DNA from: an uncultured Clostridia bacterium
Lineage (GTDB): Bacteria > Bacillota > Clostridia > TANB77 > CAG-508
Direction: 5' to 3'
Assembly (NCBI GenBank): GCA_948946035.1
Contig: CARBKU010000006.1
Coordinates: 1 to 21,773, forward strand
DNA length: 21,773 nt
The position numbers and the translations under genes were made by a program. Numbering within the stretch: the stretch's first letter is position 1; each line of letters begins with the position of its first letter. Positions 14,072 to 19,172 of the stretch are shown piece after piece. The notes under the pieces are model-generated. The model was not told the DNA's origin. It searched no databases and saw only the letters and a list, made by a program, of their open reading frames with translations.

Positions 14072-14440
14072 ATGGCTCGTATAGCGGGAGTAGATTTACC
14101 TAAAGAAAAAAGAGTAGAAATAGGACTTACATATATTTATGGAATAGGTGTATCAAGTTCTATAAAAATTCTTGAAAAAGCTGGTATAAACCCAGACACT
14201 AGAGTTAAAGACTTAACAGATAATCAAGTAAATGATATTAGAAAAGTAATTGATGAAACATACACAGTAGAAGGAGACTTAAGAAGAGAAGTAGCTTTAA
14301 ATATCAAAAGACTTACAGAAATTGGATGTTATAGAGGTCTAAGACATAGAAGAGGCTTACCAGTTAGAGGGCAAAGAACAAAAACTAATGCTAGAACTAG
14401 AAAAGGTCCTAGGAAGCTTGTTAGTAAAAGCAAAAAATAG
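14072..14440 (+). CDS. rpsM: 30S ribosomal protein S13
   Basis: S13 is a 30S head protein that contacts the P-site tRNA and partners with S19. I choose ATG 14072, after GGAGGTG (14056-14062), giving MARIAGVDLPKEKRVEIGLT and 122 residues, the usual length. The upstream TTG at 14054 overlaps the ribosome binding site. Family blocks: YIYGIGVSSSIKILEKAGI, REVALNIKRLTEIGCYRGLR, and HRRGLPVRGQRTKTNARTRK followed by GPRK. Confidence 0.98.
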   Translation: MARIAGVDLPKEKRVEIGLTYIYGIGVSSSIKILEKAGINPDTRVKDLTDNQVNDIRKVIDETYTVEGDLRREVALNIKRLTEIGCYRGLRHRRGLPVRGQRTKTNARTRKGPRKLVSKSKK

Positions 14441-14474
14441 AAAAATCGATTAAATTCATTATCCTGCACATTTT

Positions 14475-14540
14475 TAAGTTAGCTGTGTGAAGCAAAGCGA
14501 ACTACAGATAACTTATACAATCGAACGAAGTGAGATTGTA
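14475..14540 (+). repeat. Double-hairpin element, copy 3 (rpsM-rpsK spacer)
   Basis: The first stem joins TAAGTTAGCTGT (14475-14486) to ACAGATAACTTA (14504-14515) with one mismatch. It is followed directly by TACAATC/GATTGTA (14516-14522/14534-14540) around the 11-base loop GAACGAAGTGA. The linker ATAACTTAT matches copies 1 and 2, and the loop closely resembles a stretch in copy 1. The rest of this 229-base spacer (14541-14669) is AT-rich with no gene. Confidence 0.6.
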
Positions 14541-14669
14541 GTCATTATAAACATCAAAAATGGCAGTATAACAAATTTAATCAATTTTATTAGTAAGATC
14601 AAATATTTTTAATTATAAAAATGAGTTTTAGTTCAGAATTAAATTTTGAATAAGGAGGAATTACGCAAA

Positions 14670-15068
14670 ATGGCAAAAAATGTAACAACAACAAAAAAAG
14701 TTGCTAGAAGAAATAGAAAAAACATTGAAAAGGGTTCAGCACATATTCATTCTAGTTTTAATAATACAATAGTTACAATAACAGATACTCAAGGAAATAC
14801 AATTTCATGGGGAAGTGCTGGAGAATTAGGATTCAAAGGTTCTAGAAAAAGCACACCATATGCTGCAGGTCAAGTAGCTGAAACAGCTGCAAAATCTGCT
14901 ATGGAACATGGATTAAAAAGTGTTGAAGTATTTGTTAAAGGACCAGGTTCAGGAAGAGAAGCAGCAATAAGATCACTTCAAACAGCAGGGCTTGAAATAA
15001 GTGCAATTAAAGACGTAACACCAATACCACACAATGGATGCAGACCACCAAAAAGAAGAAGAGTTTAA
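14670..15068 (+). CDS. rpsK: 30S ribosomal protein S11
   Basis: S11 lies on the 30S platform near the mRNA exit. I choose ATG 14670, 11 bases after AAGGAGG (14652-14658). The in-frame upstream start at 14646 overlaps that site. The 132-residue product contains GSAHIHSSFNNTIVTITDTQ near residues 22-41, GELGFKGSRKSTPYAAGQVA near 51-70, VKGPGSGREAAIRSLQTAGL near 89-108, and the invariant TPIPHNGCRPPKRRRV end. Confidence 0.98.
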   Translation: MAKNVTTTKKVARRNRKNIEKGSAHIHSSFNNTIVTITDTQGNTISWGSAGELGFKGSRKSTPYAAGQVAETAAKSAMEHGLKSVEVFVKGPGSGREAAIRSLQTAGLEISAIKDVTPIPHNGCRPPKRRRV

Positions 15069-15148
15069 GATAGCTATTTAAAAAATTTATAGTTATCAGA
15101 TACAAAAATCAAAAAATGTTTTTTATGAACATTTAAAAATGGATAAAA

Positions 15149-15225
15149 AAGGGTAAACACTAATCCATAAGATAAAGAGAATATCTTATCTTTATGAATA
15201 GAAATATAAAAAACGTGTGTCCCTT
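15149..15225 (+). promoter_or_regulatory. Hairpin ahead of rpsD with anti-SD arm
   Basis: AAGGG (15149-15153) pairs with CCCTT (15221-15225), and ACAC (15157-15160) pairs with GTGT (15215-15218), across small internal loops. An imperfect long inner hairpin lies at about 15166-15196. CCTT could instead pair with AAGG of the rpsD ribosome binding site. The AAGGG-TAA-ACAC side resembles the element before rpsC. A separate GATAGCTAT/ATAGTTATC hairpin follows rpsK near 15069-15097. In Bacillus, S4 represses its own mRNA through a leader structure. Whether this is a counterpart is unknown. Confidence 0.5.
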
Positions 15226-15254
15226 GTCATTAGAAAAGTGAAAGGAGTAAAAAA

Positions 15255-15881
15255 ATGGCAAGATATAAAGATGAACAATGTCGTAGATGCCGTAGAGAAG
15301 GACAAAAATTGTTCTTAAAAGGTGAAAGATGTTTTTCAGATAAATGTAGTATTTCAAGAAGAAATTATGCACCAGGAGATCATGGACAAAAAAAATCAAA
15401 ACTTTCTGAATATGGAACACAGTTAAGAGAAAAACAAAAAACAAAAGCATATTATGGAGTTGGAGAAAAACAATTTAGAAAATATTTCGAAATGGCTTCT
15501 AATAAAAAAGGTATAACAGGTGAAAACTTATTACAAATATTAGAAAGTAGATTAGATAACGTTGTATATAGATTAGGATATGGAACTTCAAGAGCTCAAG
15601 CAAGACAATTTGTAAACCATGCTCAATTTGAAGTAAATGGTAAAAAAGTAAATATACCATCATACCTAGTTAAGCCAGGAGATGTTATATCAGTAAGAGA
15701 AAGTAAAAAAGATAATAGCACAATAAAGATTAATGCAGAAGAATCTTCAAAAAGACCAGTTCCAGCTTGGTTAGATAGAGAAACAGAAAAATTAAGTGGT
15801 AAAGTAATTAGATTAGCATCTAGAGAAGATATAGATATTGCAATTGAAGAACATTTAATAGTAGAGCTTTACTCAAAATAA
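15255..15881 (+). CDS. rpsD: 30S ribosomal protein S4, zinc type
   Basis: S4 is a primary 16S rRNA-binding protein and, in many bacteria, a translational repressor of its own operon. The 208-residue product has the zinc-binding N-terminus with C9, C12, C26 and C31, the YGVGEKQFRKYFEMA block near residues 63-77, and an S4 RNA-binding domain near 97-160 (SRLDNVVYRLGYGTSRAQAR, then FVNHAQFEVNGKKVNIPSYL). Its end, REDIDIAIEEHLIVELYSK, is typical. Placement between rpsK and rpoA is the usual alpha-operon order. Confidence 0.98.
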   Translation: MARYKDEQCRRCRREGQKLFLKGERCFSDKCSISRRNYAPGDHGQKKSKLSEYGTQLREKQKTKAYYGVGEKQFRKYFEMASNKKGITGENLLQILESRLDNVVYRLGYGTSRAQARQFVNHAQFEVNGKKVNIPSYLVKPGDVISVRESKKDNSTIKINAEESSKRPVPAWLDRETEKLSGKVIRLASREDIDIAIEEHLIVELYSK

Positions 15882-15906
15882 TAATTAAAGTAAAAGATAT
15901 AATTAA

Positions 15907-15955
15907 AGGTTTAATCAAAACTTTAAAAATTTTACTAAAAAACCTAAAAAGTTTT
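15907..15955 (+). promoter_or_regulatory. Interleaved inverted repeats ahead of rpoA
   Basis: AGGTTT (15907-15912) is complementary to AAACCT (15940-15945), and AAAACTTT (15917-15924) to AAAGTTTT (15948-15955). The two helices interleave in pseudoknot order, or else compete. The sequence is very AT-rich, so a chance origin is possible. A small GAGA/TCTC hairpin at 15960-15972 precedes the rpoA ribosome binding site. Confidence 0.3.
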
Positions 15956-15991
15956 TAAAGAGATATATTCTCAAAATATTAGGAGGTAAAA

Positions 15992-16939
15992 ATGATAGAA
16001 TTTGAAAAGCCAAATATTGAATGTCTAGAGGTTGATGATGTAAATAATTATGCAAAATTTGTATGTGAACCATTAGAAAGAGGTTATGGTGTAACAATAG
16101 GAAATTCATTAAGAAGGATATTGCTTTCATCACTTCCAGGTTGCAGTATAACAAGCGTAAAAATAGATGGTGTATTACATGAATTTTCAACAATACCAAA
16201 TGTAGTAGAAGACGTGCCAGAAATAATAGTAAACTTAAAAAATGTTAGATTAAGAAGTACTGATAACGAAGAAAAAGTACTTAGAATTGACATAAAAGGA
16301 GAAGGAGAAGTTAAAGCAGAAGATATAATTACAGATGGAACAGTTGAAATATTAAACCCAGATTTACATATAGCCACAGTTTCAAAAGGTGGAAGTCTAA
16401 AAATAGAAATGACAGCTGATAGAGGTAGAGGATATAACTCTGCTGAAAAGAACAAGAAACCAAACCAAGACATATCAGTATTACCAATAGACTCTATTTA
16501 TACACCTGTTAAAAAAGTAAATTATCAAGTAGAAAATACTAGAGTTGGACAAATGGTTGATTATGATAAACTAGTAATAGAAGTTTGGACAGATGGAAGC
16601 TTAAAAGCTCATGAAGCATTAAGTTTAGCAGCAAAAGTTATGACAGGACATTTAGAATTATTTATAGATTTATCAGAAGCTACAAAAAATACACAAGTTA
16701 TGATTGAAAAAGAAGAAGATAAAAAAGAAAAAGTTCTTGAAATGTCAATCGAAGAATTAGAGCTATCTGTAAGATCATTCAATTGTTTAAAAAGGGCTGG
16801 AATATCTACTGTTGAAGATTTAACAAGTAAATCTGAGACAGATATGTTAAAAGTTAGAAATTTAGGTAAAAAATCATTTGACGAAGTAACTGCAAAATTG
16901 CATTCTTTAGGATTAGATTTTGCAAAAGAAGATGAATAA
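15992..16939 (+). CDS. rpoA: RNA polymerase alpha subunit
   Basis: Alpha dimerises to start assembly of RNA polymerase, and its C-terminal domain binds UP elements and activators. The 315-residue product has the N-terminal domain motifs YAKFVCEPLERGYGVTIGNS and LRRILLSSLPGCSITSVKID (residues 20-59), DLHIATVSKGGSLKIEM, and PVKKVNYQVENTRVGQMVDY. The C-terminal helix-hairpin-helix domain spans about 250-308, with LELSVRSFNCLKRAGISTVE and LGKKSFDEVTAKLHSLGL. A TTAGGAGG site precedes the ATG. Confidence 0.98.
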   Translation: MIEFEKPNIECLEVDDVNNYAKFVCEPLERGYGVTIGNSLRRILLSSLPGCSITSVKIDGVLHEFSTIPNVVEDVPEIIVNLKNVRLRSTDNEEKVLRIDIKGEGEVKAEDIITDGTVEILNPDLHIATVSKGGSLKIEMTADRGRGYNSAEKNKKPNQDISVLPIDSIYTPVKKVNYQVENTRVGQMVDYDKLVIEVWTDGSLKAHEALSLAAKVMTGHLELFIDLSEATKNTQVMIEKEEDKKEKVLEMSIEELELSVRSFNCLKRAGISTVEDLTSKSETDMLKVRNLGKKSFDEVTAKLHSLGLDFAKEDE

Positions 16940-16952
16940 TAAAAATAAATCT

Positions 16953-17013
16953 AAGGGATATATCAATGTACAAAAATACAACTTTCTTGTACATATAAAT
17001 GCTTAAATCCCTT
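16953..17013 (+). promoter_or_regulatory. Two-part hairpin ahead of rplQ with anti-SD arm
   Basis: AAGGGAT (16953-16959) pairs with ATCCCTT (17007-17013), enclosing ATGTACAA (16966-16973) with TTGTACAT (16987-16994). CCTT can alternatively pair with AAGG of the rplQ ribosome binding site (17025-17028). The TTGACA within 17012-17018 has no -10 partner and is not a promoter. Confidence 0.55.
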
Positions 17014-17041
17014 GACATTAAATAAAGGAAGGTGAAAAGAA

Positions 17042-17569
17042 TTGGCTACTAATAGAAAATTAGGAAGAACAACTGATATAAGAATGGCAATGTTAAAAAA
17101 CTTAACAACTGACCTACTTATGTATGGAAAAATAGAAACTACTTGTGCTAGAGCAAAAGAAGTTAAATCAATAGCAGATAGTATAATATCACTTGCTATA
17201 AAAGAAAAAGATAACTTCGAAATGGTTGATGTTAAAGTTAGAAAAGCAAAATTAGATGCAAAAGGAAATAAAGAAACAGAATTAGTAAAAAGTAAAAATG
17301 GTAAAGAATATTTAAAAGTAGTTAAAGAAGAAACTACAGAACAAAGACAAAAAGATATGCCAACTAGATTAAATGCTAGAAGAAAAATGATGAGAAAATT
17401 AAACAAAGTTAAAGATAGTGAAGGAAATAATGTTGATTTACCATCAAAGTTATTTAATGAAATAGCTCCAAAATATGATGGCAAAAATGTAGGAGGATAT
17501 ACTCGTATTATTAAAGCTGGCCCAAGAAAAGGAGATGGGGCAGAGGTTGCAATATTGCAACTTATATAG
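17042..17569 (+). CDS. rplQ: 50S ribosomal protein L17 with insertion (TTG start)
   Basis: L17 lies near the tunnel exit. It starts at TTG after AAGGAAGGTG. The N-terminal part RKLGRTTDIRMAMLKNLTTD, then TTCARAKEVKSIADSIISLA, and the end LFNEIAPKYDGKNVGGYTRI and IKAGPRKGDGAEVAIL are clear L17. At 175 residues it is about 45-60 longer than common bacterial L17. The excess is a charged, lysine-rich insertion at about residues 57-107, between the conserved LAIKEKD and the segment that normally reads NARR. It is the last gene of the supercluster. Confidence 0.95.
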   Translation: MATNRKLGRTTDIRMAMLKNLTTDLLMYGKIETTCARAKEVKSIADSIISLAIKEKDNFEMVDVKVRKAKLDAKGNKETELVKSKNGKEYLKVVKEETTEQRQKDMPTRLNARRKMMRKLNKVKDSEGNNVDLPSKLFNEIAPKYDGKNVGGYTRIIKAGPRKGDGAEVAILQLI

Positions 17570-17584
17570 TAGATGAAATTTAGA

Positions 17585-17618
17585 AGAATATACATTATAA
17601 AAATGCATATTCTTTTTT
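17585..17618 (+). terminator. Intrinsic terminator after rplQ
   Basis: AGAATAT (17585-17591) pairs with ATATTCT (17607-17613). After a single mismatch a further CAT/ATG extends the stem, and TTTTT follows (17614-17618). It lies 16 bases past the rplQ stop and closes the supercluster. Confidence 0.85.
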
Positions 17619-17748
17619 ATATTCTAGGAAACTTGCTAACATAAATCAAGAGTTTATAGAAAAATTTTAAAAAAATTTGCATTACTAATTTTTAGAATGA
17701 CAAATAACACTCTATGAAGAGCACTAGTTATGTAAAGTGGATGAACAC
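17619..17748 (-). mobile_element. Likely right-end remnant of the IS110 element
   Basis: The 130 bases between the end of the transposase fragment and the rplQ terminator contain no gene. On the - strand an AGTGCTCT/AGAGTGTT hairpin (with G-U pairs) and a TTATT/AATAA repeat are visible. This is where the right end of an IS110 element would lie. I cannot place its boundary, because IS110 elements lack long terminal inverted repeats. Confidence 0.3.
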
Positions 17749-18177
17749 TTATTGTAAATAACATTCTTTTACCTTTGCATAATAAATTCGTAAGAATTTA
17801 TTTAACCCAGCTATTTTGCAAACTTTTGGAGGCTTACCTTCTAATTCCTTTTTTATGATAAAATCATGAATAATTGTATCTTCGGTTTTAGCTTTTCTCA
17901 AATAAACATCAAAGTATTTCTTTAATAAAAAAGCATTTTCGACGCAAACAAAATAATTATTTTCAAGTAATTTTGTAAGAAGTGGAAGATGATAAATACC
18001 AGTGCTTTCCATAACTATTTTAATTTCAGATTTATCAACATCTTTCAAAGTATTTTTAAAATATTCAAAACCTTCTTGAGAGTGATTAATTGTAAAAGGT
18101 TTATTAAAGACTTCTCCATCCTTAATAATAGCAATAGTGCTTTTTGATTTTGATATATCGATATCAACAGCAAACAT
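17749..18177 (-). pseudogene. Internally deleted IS110-family transposase
   Basis: The 142-residue frame begins like an IS110 DEDD transposase: DIDISKSKSTIAIIKDGEV with the first catalytic Asp near D7, VMESTGIYHLPLLTKLLENN with the Glu at E57, and LLKKYFDVYLRKAKTED. At about residue 98-102, where the KTD-x2-DA motif should follow, the text jumps to IIHDFIIKKELEGKPPKVCK, IAGLNKFLRIYYAKVK. That resembles the extreme C-terminus of the same family (EGK-x3-V then KLLRI-y-a). Roughly 250 residues, including the remaining acidic residues and the serine domain, appear deleted in frame. It is presumably inactive. The assignment to IS110 is from family knowledge. Confidence 0.85.
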
Positions 18178-18202
18178 AATAATACCTACTTTCTATAATT
18201 TT

Positions 18203-18360
18203 TTGATTGGTTCCAACTACTAGACATTCTTCAGTTTGGATCTTTACACGAATGTACAATAAATGTAATTCAACTTGCTTAATCGAAAAAATGAATAGAG
18301 TTGGGAAACACTTTCCTAGACGAGAGCAAAGTCTCTAAGTTTTCTACGTTTCCCAATCAA
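18203..18360 (-). ncRNA. Candidate IS110 bridge RNA region
   Basis: The non-coding stretch just upstream of the transposase start (in its own orientation) is bracketed by TTGATTGG/CCAATCAA inverted repeats (18203-18210/18353-18360). It contains a strong hairpin whose outer stem is a perfect 9 bp TTGGGAAAC/GTTTCCCAA (18301-18309/18348-18356), and a weaker stem-loop near 18250-18280. A - strand promoter would start transcription near 18358, at the first bracket. In IS110-group elements the bridge RNA lies upstream of the transposase and is about 180 nt long. Position and size fit, but the guide loops cannot be confirmed from one copy. Confidence 0.45.
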
Positions 18361-18364
18361 CTAT

Positions 18365-18393
18365 ATAATAAAAGAAAAAAGTATAGAAATCAA
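18365..18393 (-). promoter_or_regulatory. Promoter of the candidate bridge RNA
   Basis: On the - strand, TTGATT (18393 to 18388), a 17-base spacer and TATTAT (18370 to 18365) match a SigA promoter at 4/6 and 5/6. Predicted initiation is near 18358, at the edge of the structured region and about 180 bases upstream of the transposase start. Confidence 0.5.
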
Positions 18394-18524
18394 TAAATGA
18401 TTATCTATACTTATATGGTACCAAAGTTACCATGGTATGATAACTTTCCGTAGAAGATAAATATGGCAGAAGTTAGATTTTGTAGCAGTTTGCACTGTGT
18501 ACAGAATCTTGATTCTGTTTTTTT
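18380..18524 (+). ncRNA. Structured segment ending in a terminator, unidentified
   Basis: On the + strand, a hairpin at 18380-18411 has AGTATAGA/TCTATACT plus AATCA/TGATT. A second at 18423-18447 has AAAGTTA/TAACTTT enclosing CCATGG. A third has TGTA and CAGT (18481-18489) with ACTG and TACA (18494-18503), and the intrinsic terminator follows. The third hairpin overlaps the left arm of the terminator, so the two compete. I do not recognise an RNA family, and the upstream promoter is poor. It may be a small RNA, the tail of an attenuator or debris next to the IS. On the - strand the first hairpin is followed by T-rich sequence and could be a terminator there. Confidence 0.35.
18501..18524 (+). 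terminator. Intrinsic terminator, GC-poor, CTTG loop
   Basis: ACAGAAT (18501-18507) pairs with ATTCTGT (18512-18518) around the loop CTTG, and a run of seven T (18518-18524) begins at the end of the stem. It is a good terminator for + strand transcription from the unidentified upstream segment. The 18525-18590 stretch after it is AT-rich with nothing recognisable. Confidence 0.8.
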
Positions 18525-18591
18525 ATATTGTAAAAGTTATTTTATTCTTTGTTTTGTGTAATTAAATAATATATATATAAATAAAAAGTTT

Positions 18592-18620
18592 TTCACATAA
18601 TATTGGTTAAATCATATAAT
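18592..18620 (+). promoter_or_regulatory. Promoter of the small membrane protein gene
   Basis: TTCACA (18592-18597), 17 bases and TATAAT (18615-18620) match consensus at 5/6 and 6/6. Initiation near 18626 leaves only about 17 bases before the ATG, just enough for AGGAGG (18627-18632). An inverted repeat TGGTTA/TAACCA (18604-18609/18620-18625) flanks the -10 box and could be an operator. Confidence 0.6.
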
Positions 18621-18642
18621 AACCATAGGAGGCTTTAAAATA

Positions 18643-18993
18643 ATGGAATTAGTATTAAATACAATATTTTGGACATTAGCCATCTATGGTTTATTTGAAA
18701 TAGTAAAAAATATAATATATTTATGTACATATACAAAATTAACATCTGATGGAATATACTTAATAATTGCTGTTAAAAACCAAGAAGAAAAAATAGAAGG
18801 TTTTTTACGATCAACTTTATTTAAAATATTATATGGTAGGGAAGAATATCTAAAAAATATTATTGTAGCTGATTTAAAATCCACTGATAATACAAAAGAA
18901 ATTGCAAAAAAATTATCAGATGAATATGAGTGTCTAAAAGTTATAAGTTGGAAAGAATGTAAGGATATTATAGACAATGTTAATGATACATAG
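18643..18993 (+). CDS. Small membrane protein with half a GT2-like domain
   Basis: I do not recognise a named family with certainty. The 116-residue product has one hydrophobic segment at about residues 4-27 (LNTIFWTLAIYGLFEIVKNI). A soluble part follows that resembles the first half of a family 2 glycosyltransferase fold: YLIIAVKNQEEKIEGFLRST near 39-58, then IIVADLKSTDNTKEIAKKLS near 73-92, where DLKSTDNT stands in for the nucleotide-sugar motif D-x-S-x-D-x-T. The acceptor half is absent, so catalysis is doubtful. It has its own promoter, an AGGAGG site, and a large hairpin before recD2. Function unknown. Confidence 0.75.
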   Translation: MELVLNTIFWTLAIYGLFEIVKNIIYLCTYTKLTSDGIYLIIAVKNQEEKIEGFLRSTLFKILYGREEYLKNIIVADLKSTDNTKEIAKKLSDEYECLKVISWKECKDIIDNVNDT

Positions 18994-18996
18994 ATA

Positions 18997-19077
18997 AAAG
19001 ATAATTTTGGGGATGAAAGAAAAAATCATAATATGGTATATTATGATTTTTTCCTCTGTCCCAAGTTATCTTTCATC
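18997..19077 (+). terminator. Large palindromic (bidirectional-type) terminator structure
   Basis: A perfect 16-bp hairpin joins 19019-19034 to 19038-19053 around the loop GGT, starting GAAAAAATCAT and ending ATGATTTTTTC, so it has T-runs on both strands. It is enclosed by AAAGATAA (18997-19004) with TTATCTTT (19066-19073), extended by TT/AA and GGG/CCC. A competing 9-bp pairing joins GATGAAAGA (19012-19020) to TCTTTCATC (19069-19077). It begins 4 bases after the preceding stop codon. Only the T-rich arm supports termination, because no long T-run follows the outer stem. Confidence 0.6.
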
Positions 19078-19080
19078 TAA

Positions 19081-19126
19081 AAAGTCTTTATAAAATTTAA
19101 GCAATTGCCTTAAACAGCTAGACTTT
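19081..19126 (+). repeat. Palindromic site upstream of recD2
   Basis: TTTAAG (19096-19101) and CTTAAA (19109-19114) flank CAATTG, making a near-perfect palindrome. AAAGTC (19081-19086) and GACTTT (19121-19126) flank it further out. It could be an operator or a small hairpin. It does not match the Gram-positive LexA box (GAAC-N4-GTTC). No good promoter is visible for recD2. Confidence 0.3.
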
Positions 19127-19172
19127 TAAGGACTTTTATGATAAACTATGAAAAATAGCAGAGGAGAGATAC

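Noticed and set aside
17012..17018. TTGACA before rplQ as a promoter
   Set aside because: No -10 lies 16-18 bases downstream. It is part of the CCCTTGACATTAAA spacer motif.
16963..17595. 210-residue antisense frame opposite rplQ
   Set aside because: It has no recognisable motif, and the + strand frame is clear L17. Long antisense frames are common opposite AT-rich coding DNA. The other antisense frames in the cluster were dismissed for the same reason.
19096..19114. Palindrome before recD2 as a LexA/SOS box
   Set aside because: TTTAAG-CAATTG-CTTAAA does not match the Gram-positive LexA site GAAC-N4-GTTC. Kept only as an unassigned palindrome.
19119..19147. TAGACT-N17-TAAACT as a recD2 promoter
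   Set aside because: Both boxes match only 4 of 6 positions in very AT-rich DNA, not distinguishable from background.
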